This document shows, piece after piece, positions 6,843 to 11,609 of a DNA stretch of 11,609 nt. Position 1 is the stretch's first letter; the number at the start of each line of letters is the position of its first letter. A model generated the notes under the pieces. That model was given only the letters and a program-made list of their open reading frames with translations. It did not search any database and was not told where the DNA came from. A program made the translations under genes and the position numbers. The stretch covers positions 1 to 11,609 of the forward strand of contig CAZYTO010000181.1 of NCBI GenBank assembly GCA_964650405.1, in the 5' to 3' direction. Source of the DNA: CAZYTO01 sp964650405. Its GTDB lineage: Bacteria > Acidobacteriota > Thermoanaerobaculia > Gp7-AA8.

Positions 6843-8071
6843 AGGGTCGTCTCCTGCCATTCCAGGCGTGGGGCGATGACCCCCTCCCGCTGGTCGCGCG
6901 CCACCAGGCTGTTCTGGTCGCTGACCGTGAAACTAAGGATGTTCTCGTGCAGCGTATTGCCCAGCTCCAGCGGCTCAGAGATCGTCACGAAATATTTCGC
7001 CGGGGCCAGGATGCCGGCCGGGATCGTGCAGCGGACGCGGTGCCGCCCCGCCGGCCAGGGTACGTTCGGTGTAGGAACCATATCCGTGTTCGACGTGGTG
7101 AGGACGACCAGGCCGTCCTCCCGCCCTACCCGGAACGACAGCCGGCCGGGAACGATGGAGCCCTTCACCGTGTAGTCGAAGGCCAGGATCACCGGCTCGT
7201 CCGAGGCGAACGCTTCCTCGGAGCGATTCTCGCTCGCGTGCTCAATGGCTACTTCGTGGTACTCGAACACCTCGCTGGCCTTCTCCTCGGGATGCCAGGC
7301 CATGAGGTCAGTCAGTCCCTGTGACATGTAATGCGACACGACGGTGGCCGTCGGGCCGATCTCCGCCACCCGTCCGCGGTCCAGCCACAGCACGCGCTCG
7401 CAGAGCTGCGTGACGATGCTCATGTTGTGCGTCACGACGAGTACGGCCCGCCCCTGGGCGCTCATTCCGCCCATCTTACCGAGGCACTTGCGCTGGAAGG
7501 CGGCATCGCCGACAGCGAGGACTTCGTCGACGATCAGCACGTCTGGCTCGAGGTGCGCGGCCACGGCGAACGCGAGGCGCACGTACATGCCCGAGGAGTA
7601 GCGCTTGACCGGCGTGTCGATGAACTTCTCCACCTCCGCGAAGGCCACGATCTCGTCGAACTTGCGGCGAATCTCGGCGCGCGACATGCCGAGGATGGCG
7701 CCGTTCAGGAAGACGTTCTCCCGTCCCGAGAGCTCCGGGTGGAACCCGACTCCGACCTCGAGCAGGCTGGCCACGCGCCCGTAGAGATGCGCTTCCCCTT
7801 CGGTGGGCTCGGTGATTTCGCTGATGATCTTCAGCAGGGTCGACTTGCCGGCGCCGTTGCGGCCGATCACGCCGAGAACCTCGCGCTCATGCAGCTCGAA
7901 CCCGACCTCGCGCAGAGCCCAGAACTCGCGCGGATCGGCGCGTCTCTTCCGTCGCCGCATGGCCCGGAAGGCGTCCGTGACCCGGTCGCGGAGCGAGAGA
8001 GTGCCGAAGCCTCCCTCTCCGATGAGGTATCTCTTCCCCAGACCGCGCGCGGAGACGAGCGTCGCCGGCAT
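6839..8071 (-). CDS. wzt: Wzt-type ABC transporter ATPase with C-terminal glycan-recognition domain
   Basis: A 410-residue nucleotide-binding subunit for polysaccharide export, expected to energise the Wzm permease. Walker A is GRNGAGKST (70-78), the ABC signature is YSSGMYVRLA (158-167), Walker B is VLIVDEVLAVGD (178-189) with catalytic E183, and the H-loop histidine is H215 in VVTHNMS. GVGFHPELSGREN (107-119), between Walker A and the signature, is typical of the Wzt/TagH/KpsT-like subfamily. Residues from about 250 to 410 form a beta-rich extension, as in E. coli O9a-type Wzt proteins whose C-terminal carbohydrate-binding domain recognises the finished glycan end. ATG 8071 begins 4 bp after the permease stop. 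The frame extends to 8131, but that leader overlaps wzm and lacks conserved sequence. KpsT-type short ATPases lack such an extension, so an O-antigen-like substrate is favoured. Confidence 0.95.
   Translation of the reverse strand: MPATLVSARGLGKRYLIGEGGFGTLSLRDRVTDAFRAMRRRKRRADPREFWALREVGFELHEREVLGVIGRNGAGKSTLLKIISEITEPTEGEAHLYGRVASLLEVGVGFHPELSGRENVFLNGAILGMSRAEIRRKFDEIVAFAEVEKFIDTPVKRYSSGMYVRLAFAVAAHLEPDVLIVDEVLAVGDAAFQRKCLGKMGGMSAQGRAVLVVTHNMSIVTQLCERVLWLDRGRVAEIGPTATVVSHYMSQGLTDLMAWHPEEKASEVFEYHEVAIEHASENRSEEAFASDEPVILAFDYTVKGSIVPGRLSFRVGREDGLVVLTTSNTDMVPTPNVPWPAGRHRVRCTIPAGILAPAKYFVTISEPLELGNTLHENILSFTVSDQNSLVARDQREGVIAPRLEWQETTL
6851..6855 (-). promoter_or_regulatory. Shine-Dalgarno AGGAG deciding a GTG start
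   Basis: AGGAG on the minus strand lies 8 bp before GTG 6842, inside the end of the Wzt gene. The in-frame ATG at 6860 has no purine-rich sequence upstream, so GTG 6842 is the better acyltransferase start. Confidence 0.6.
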
Positions 8072-8075
8072 TGCT

Positions 8076-8912
8076 TTAGATGATATCGGCGAACACCCGC
8101 TCGGTGTTGCGGAAGTAGTAGAGACCGCCAATCATCAGCAGCGCCGCCAGCACGATCGAGACGGCCAGCCCGGGCACGTAGATCGGCGTTCCCTTCCCGA
8201 AGAGGGCGTAGCGGAAGCCGTCGATGATCCCGACCATGGGGTTCATCGAGTAGAGCACGCGCCACTTCGCAGGCACGATGGAGCTGCTGAAGCCTACCGG
8301 CGAAACGTACAGTCCGAGCTGGATGAGGAATGGAACGGCGTGCCGCACGTCGCGGTAACGCACGAACAGGGCGGCGAACCAGATCCCGCTGCCGAGGGCC
8401 GTGAAGAGGCACAACGCGATGAGCGGCACGAGCCACAGAATGTTCGGCCCAACCGGTACGTGGTACCAGAAAAGGAGCGGGACGAGCATGACCAGGGACA
8501 CGAGGAAGTCGGCGAACGACGTGAACGTGGCGCTGATGGGGATGATCAGGCGCGGGAAATAGACCTTCGAGACGAGCTGCGAGCTGCCGACGACGGAGCT
8601 GCTGGCATCGCCGAAAGCCGTCGAAAAAAGCTGCCACGGCAGCAGGCCGGCCATGGCCAGGAGCGGATAGGGAACACTTCCCGACGGCAGCTTCGCCAGC
8701 CGACCGAAGATGACCGTAAGCACGATCAGCGTCACCAGCGGCCTCACGAAGGCCCACAGCACGCCGATGACGGTCTGTTTGTAGCGCGCCAGCAGGTCGC
8801 GCCAGGCCAGAAAGAACATCAGCTCGCGGTACTGCCACACCTCGCCGAGCTTGAGCGCGGCAAGACCGTGGCGCGGGCGCAGGACTCTGTGCATCGCCTG
8901 CGAATCTAGCAT
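8076..8912 (-). CDS. wzm: Wzm-type ABC-2 polysaccharide export permease
   Basis: A 278-residue inner-membrane permease that would pair with the adjacent Wzt. The N-terminal amphipathic region WQYRELMFFLAWRDLLARYK (26-45) and the following QTVIGVLWAFVRPLVTLIV are characteristic of Wzm/TagG-like ABC-2 proteins. About six hydrophobic segments are visible: roughly 48-70, 82-100, 125-150, 158-184, 192-208 and 246-266. RYRDVRHAVPFLIQLGLYVS (185-204) and NPMVGIIDGFR (224-234) are conserved landmarks of the family. It is the promoter-proximal gene of the minus-strand operon and ends 4 bp before wzt. ATG 8912 is used; the in-frame ATG at 8894 is a real alternative, since neither has a clear ribosome site. 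Together the pair moves an undecaprenyl-linked glycan from cytoplasm to periplasm. Confidence 0.95.
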   Translation of the reverse strand: MLDSQAMHRVLRPRHGLAALKLGEVWQYRELMFFLAWRDLLARYKQTVIGVLWAFVRPLVTLIVLTVIFGRLAKLPSGSVPYPLLAMAGLLPWQLFSTAFGDASSSVVGSSQLVSKVYFPRLIIPISATFTSFADFLVSLVMLVPLLFWYHVPVGPNILWLVPLIALCLFTALGSGIWFAALFVRYRDVRHAVPFLIQLGLYVSPVGFSSSIVPAKWRVLYSMNPMVGIIDGFRYALFGKGTPIYVPGLAVSIVLAALLMIGGLYYFRNTERVFADII

Positions 8913-8930
8913 GCGCTACGATCGGGCGGC
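8895..8930. promoter_or_regulatory. Divergent start region between the two operons
   Basis: The ATG of wzm on the minus strand (8912, or 8894) and the ATG of the plus-strand glycosyltransferase (8931) face away from each other with 18 bp (or 36 bp) between them. Transcripts in both directions must therefore start here or inside the opposing gene. I see only weak -10-like hexamers on the plus strand, TAGCAT at 8907-8912 and TACGAT at 8917-8922, with no matching -35 at a good distance. A 4-bp-arm inverted repeat TAGC/GCTA (8907-8918) is too small to call an operator. No firm promoter is assigned. Confidence 0.3.
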
Positions 8931-9926
8931 ATGTCTCTTCGCCTGAAGGCCGGCGCGCTGCTCTACGACTGGCCGCGATTCCGGCGGTCGCTGCGCAGCG
9001 GCCGGTGGCCGCTCATGCACAACCGTGACGAGCGCATCACGGTCAACGGCCGCGGCGTGAAGTGCGACTGGCGCTTCACCTCCGACCTTCACATCGCCAA
9101 AGTCTTTCCGGCCCTCGGCAGGCGTCTGTTCGACCTGGCGTTCGCCGATTGGCCGACCGTGCTTCGCGACGTGCCGGAAGCGGGAGGCGATCTTCCTGCC
9201 GTGTCGTTCGTCATCGGCCATCGCGGCCTGGACCGGCTGCCACACCTTCTGCTGACCCTCCGCAGCATAGCCGGACAGGAGCGCGTGCCATTCGAGTGCA
9301 TCGTGGTGGAGCAGGATGCCGCCCCTTCGATCGAACGAAATCTCCCGTCGTGGGTGCGCTATCTCTTCACTGCATCGCACCACGACTACAACCGCGGCGC
9401 GGCGTTCAATGCCGGGGCCGGCGTGGCGCGCGGCCGCGTGGTGATCCTGCACGACAACGACATCGCCGTTCCGGCGGCGTATGCGGCGAAAGCGCATGAG
9501 CGCATCGTTGAAGGATCGCGCTTCGCGGACTTGAAGCGCTTTCTCTTTCACCTTGATGAAGGGGAAACCGGCCGGGTCTTTGCCACGGGCCGTATCGAAC
9601 CGCGGCGCATCTCCACTGTCATGCAGAATGCCCAGGGAGGGTCGATCGCCGCGGAGCGGGAGGCATATTTCGCCATCGGCGGTTTCGACGACGCGTTCGT
9701 CGGTTGGGGCGGTGAGGACAACGACTTCTGGGACCGGGCGGCTACGACGGATCACGCCGATCATTTCGGCTCTCTGCCAATGGTCCACCTCCACCACGAA
9801 CCGCAGGCCGGGAAGGTTGCCGGGGCGGACGCTCCTGCCGTGAAGCGTTATTTCGAGCGCGAGAGCATTCCGGCCGAGGAGCGCATCCGCCTTTTGCTCG
9901 CCCGGCGGACCGATGGCCACGGATAA
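8931..9926 (+). CDS. GT2-fold glycosyltransferase with GT7-like C-terminal motif
   Basis: A 331-residue GT-A protein. The catalytic domain begins late, at VSFVIGHRG (91-99), preceded by an ~88-residue N-terminal extension that I do not recognise. It continues with CIVVEQD (123-129), then NRGAAFNAGAGVARG (154-168) and the metal motif LHDNDI (174-179). GGFDDAFVGWGGEDNDFWDR (250-269) closely resembles the C-terminal galactosyltransferase (Glyco_transf_7C) segment, with the E262-D263 pair as the expected catalytic or metal-site acidics. HLHHEP (286-291) completes a typical GT-A histidine site. The start ATG 8931 has only a weak GGGCGG upstream. The gene is co-directional with the SDR and is transcribed divergently from wzm. 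It probably adds a galactose- or hexosamine-like residue, by family resemblance only. Confidence 0.88.
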   Translation: MSLRLKAGALLYDWPRFRRSLRSGRWPLMHNRDERITVNGRGVKCDWRFTSDLHIAKVFPALGRRLFDLAFADWPTVLRDVPEAGGDLPAVSFVIGHRGLDRLPHLLLTLRSIAGQERVPFECIVVEQDAAPSIERNLPSWVRYLFTASHHDYNRGAAFNAGAGVARGRVVILHDNDIAVPAAYAAKAHERIVEGSRFADLKRFLFHLDEGETGRVFATGRIEPRRISTVMQNAQGGSIAAEREAYFAIGGFDDAFVGWGGEDNDFWDRAATTDHADHFGSLPMVHLHHEPQAGKVAGADAPAVKRYFERESIPAEERIRLLLARRTDGHG

Positions 9927-9933
9927 TTGCTCC

Positions 9934-10854
9934 ATGCAGAGGGTGCTGATCACGGGAGCGGGCGGCTTCATCGCAGGCCACGCCGCCCGTGCTTTCAACG
10001 CCGCCGGCTGGCGCACCGCCGGCGCGGGCCGCTCGGATCGCCAACGCCAGTCGCAGCTCTTTCAGTCGTTCGACCGGCTCGATTTCGAGGACGCGGGAGC
10101 CGTGCAGTCGTTACTGGCGCGCCTTCAGCCCGACGCCGTGGTTCATCTGGCCGCCCCTTCCAGCGTGCCGCAGTCGATGCAGAGCCCCCTGGCCGACTTC
10201 CGCGGACAGCTCCTGCCGGCTGCGCACCTCTTCGAAGCAGTGCGCCTGGCCGCACCCGCGGCACGCCTGATTCTCGTCTCATCAGCAGCGGTCTACGGTG
10301 ATCCGGCCGCTTTACCGGTTGCCGAAGACACACCCCTCAAGCCGATTTCCGCCTACGGGTTTCACAAGCTCCAGCAGGAGCTTCTGGCGGACGAGTACGT
10401 CGCGCTCTATGGCCTGCGCGTCTGCAAGGCCCGCATCTTCTCCACTTACGGAGAGAACCTGCGCCGGCTTGCGGTGTGGGACATTGCCAGCCGCGTGCTC
10501 TCCGGCAGCCACGAGGTTCGCGGGACGGGGGAAGAGACGCGCGATTACCTCGACGTCCGTGATGTCGCCCGGACGCTGGTCTGCCTGGCCCAGCACGGCG
10601 CGTTTCGCGGCGAGCCGGTCAACGTCGCGGCCGGGGAGGAGGTCTCGATCCGTACCCTGGCCTTCGAGATTTTCCGCCTCCTAGGCATCAAGGCCTCCCC
10701 CCGTTTCACAGGAGAGACGATCGCCGGCAACCCCCGCCGTTGGCGCGCGGACGTCCGGGCTCTGCTGGCTCTCGGTTGTGTCCCAGGCCGCTGGACGGAC
10801 GGGCTGGCACGCACACTCCAGTGGATTCGGGAGCAGAAGGAGACGCAGCGATGA
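9934..10854 (+). CDS. Extended SDR family NAD(P)-dependent NDP-sugar epimerase/dehydratase/reductase
   Basis: A 306-residue Rossmann-fold enzyme of the extended short-chain dehydrogenase family that modifies nucleotide sugars. RVLITGAGGFIAG (3-15) is the NAD(P)-binding loop, with GFIA where GFIG is commoner. VVHLAAPSSV (69-78) is the family strand-4 motif. VSSAAVYG (115-122) and SAYGFHK (139-145) supply the catalytic Ser and the YxxxK pair Y141/K145. RDYLDVRDVA (203-212) is the usual substrate-domain motif. ATG 9934 gives the canonical start 7 bp after the upstream stop; ATG 9913 in frame would add seven non-conserved residues and overlap by 14 bp. Length matches 4-epimerases and 4-keto-reductases. 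Which reaction it performs cannot be decided from motifs. Its place between two glycosyltransferase-type genes implies it makes a donor sugar used locally. Confidence 0.9.
   Translation: MQRVLITGAGGFIAGHAARAFNAAGWRTAGAGRSDRQRQSQLFQSFDRLDFEDAGAVQSLLARLQPDAVVHLAAPSSVPQSMQSPLADFRGQLLPAAHLFEAVRLAAPAARLILVSSAAVYGDPAALPVAEDTPLKPISAYGFHKLQQELLADEYVALYGLRVCKARIFSTYGENLRRLAVWDIASRVLSGSHEVRGTGEETRDYLDVRDVARTLVCLAQHGAFRGEPVNVAAGEEVSIRTLAFEIFRLLGIKASPRFTGETIAGNPRRWRADVRALLALGCVPGRWTDGLARTLQWIREQKETQR
10837..10843 (+). promoter_or_regulatory. Shine-Dalgarno AAGGAGA for the membrane protein
   Basis: AAGGAGA lies 7 bp before ATG 10851, inside the end of the SDR gene. It fixes the start of the polytopic protein and its ATGA overlap with the SDR stop. 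Confidence 0.7.
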
Positions 10855-11609
10855 CGGATATGTCTCGCTCCTCGTTCCTCTGGCTTGCCATTACCGTCAC
10901 TCTCGTCCTCGTGGTCTTTCTTCCGCAGCTCGAGACGCCGTTCGAACTGCAGGACGACCACCGCATCATCGAGCCGCTCCTCACGCCGCACCCGGCGGGA
11001 GTCTCCGGAGCTCTGCGGATGTGGGCCGGATCGATCCATGACGACGTCGTTTCCGTGGGGCGTTTTCGCCCGGTCAATCAGTTCTTCGACGTCGTGGGAC
11101 CGCTGGCTCTTGGGCCGCATCCGCTGCTGTGGCACGGCTTATTGGTGACGCTGGCAGTGGCCGTGGCCGTCCTTCTCTTTCACATCGGCTGGGTGATCTG
11201 GCGCTCGGCGGCCGCGGCCGCCATGCTCGCGCTGGTGACGATGCTCGCTCCCGATCCCGGGCCTACAGCCGCGTGGTACCGCCTCGGCCCCAAGGAGTCG
11301 TGGGACATGCTGCTCGTCGCCGCAGCGCTGGCCGTCATGGTCCACAGCGCCGGCCGCCGGAGGCCGGGTCTGGAGGCGCTGTCGTTCGCGCTCGTCGTGC
11401 TCGCGGCCCTTTCGAAGGAGCCGTTCATCCTCCTCCTGCCGGCTCTGTTTGGTGTTCGCTGGTGGCTCGAGTCGCGTCTTTCGCCAGAGGGCTCCCTGGC
11501 CACGCTGCGCAGGCTGCGGAGCGTCGCAATTGCCTATGCACTCGTTTTTTCTTGCGGCCTTGCTGCTCTGGGCTGGGTGGTGCACAGTGCCGGCTCGCAC
11601 CGCTATGGG
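10851..11609 (+). CDS. Polytopic GT-C-like membrane glycosyltransferase, partial (3' end beyond window)
   Basis: The frame is open from ATG 10851 for 253 codons to the last base, so the C-terminus is missing. A first membrane helix (about 8-25) is followed by a hydrophilic loop with LQDDHRII (33-40). This acidic pair matches the position of the catalytic aspartates in the first periplasmic loop of GT-C enzymes. RFRPVNQFFD (71-80) and LSKEPF (187-192) recall motifs of PMT/TMTC-like bacterial GT-C proteins. Further hydrophobic segments lie near 92-117, 119-133, 150-166, 174-206 and 224-244. GT-C enzymes use polyprenyl-phosphate sugars on the periplasmic side, so this protein may glycosylate an exported glycan or another surface acceptor. 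The ATGA overlap with the SDR and a good ribosome site indicate co-translation. An O-antigen ligase or polymerase is an alternative, but the loop-1 DD pair argues for GT-C. Confidence 0.8.
   Translation, partial: MTDMSRSSFLWLAITVTLVLVVFLPQLETPFELQDDHRIIEPLLTPHPAGVSGALRMWAGSIHDDVVSVGRFRPVNQFFDVVGPLALGPHPLLWHGLLVTLAVAVAVLLFHIGWVIWRSAAAAAMLALVTMLAPDPGPTAAWYRLGPKESWDMLLVAAALAVMVHSAGRRRPGLEALSFALVVLAALSKEPFILLLPALFGVRWWLESRLSPEGSLATLRRLRSVAIAYALVFSCGLAALGWVVHSAGSHRYG

Noticed and set aside
7803..8909. A 368-codon plus-strand open frame opposite wzm and the start of wzt.
   Set aside because: It is antisense to unmistakable Wzm and Wzt coding sequence, has a skewed Arg/Glu/Asp/His composition and shows no conserved motif.
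8907..8918. A short inverted repeat TAGC-atgc-GCTA in the divergent spacer as a possible operator.
   Set aside because: Four-base arms are expected by chance. There is no second copy and no similarity to a known operator.
8916..10016. A 366-codon open frame on the minus strand covering the whole plus-strand glycosyltransferase and the first SDR codons.
   Set aside because: Its product is Arg/His-rich with no recognisable motif, whereas the plus strand encodes clear GT-A motifs (DND, the GGFDD…GGEDNDF segment) and the SDR nucleotide-binding loop. Long antisense frames are expected at this G+C content.
11538..11556. A T-rich run (ctcgttttttcttgc) that could suggest a terminator.
   Set aside because: No stem-loop precedes it, and it lies inside the open frame of the membrane protein, encoding Leu-Val-Phe-Ser-Cys of a hydrophobic segment.

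Overview
The window is a G+C-rich (roughly two-thirds by eye), almost fully coding stretch of a surface-polysaccharide locus. The Wzm/Wzt-type ABC exporter, whose ATPase carries a long C-terminal extension, points to a Gram-negative bacterium that makes an ABC-transporter-dependent O-antigen-like glycan. The sequence alone does not fix the phylum. No tRNA, rRNA, CRISPR array, insertion sequence or convincing intrinsic terminator was seen, and no gap exceeds a few tens of bases.

Minus-strand array (8912 down to 1). In order of transcription it encodes: Wzm-like permease (8912-8076), Wzt-like ATPase with C-terminal domain (8071-6839), left-handed beta-helix acyltransferase (6842-6219), GT4-like glycosyltransferase with a mannosyltransferase-type motif (6222-5050), GT4 glycosyltransferase (5050-3848), GT2 glycosyltransferase (3845-2868), GT4 glycosyltransferase (2880-1729), GT4 glycosyltransferase (1732-542), and a GT2 glycosyltransferase (560 to beyond base 1). 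Nearly all junctions overlap by 1 to 19 bp or are 2 to 4 bp apart, so this is almost certainly one translationally coupled operon.

Plus-strand array (8931 to beyond 11609). It encodes: a GT2-fold glycosyltransferase with a GT7-like C-terminal motif and a long N-terminal extension (8931-9926), an extended short-chain dehydrogenase/reductase or NDP-sugar epimerase (9934-10854), and a polytopic GT-C-like membrane protein cut by the window end (10851-11609). It diverges from wzm with only about 18 bp between the two start codons.

Working model (inference): the cytoplasmic GT2 and GT4 enzymes build a lipid-linked glycan, the acyltransferase decorates it, Wzt recognises it through its C-terminal domain and Wzm exports it. 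The SDR supplies or alters a nucleotide sugar. The GT-C-like protein could add a polyprenyl-phosphate-linked sugar on the periplasmic side. The window contains no initiating sugar-phosphate transferase, Wzx, Wzy or recognisable WbdD-like chain terminator. I see no wholly new system. The points worth following up are the CBD-type Wzt whose terminator is not obvious, the unusual plus-strand GT, the GT-C linkage and the very tight divergent junction.
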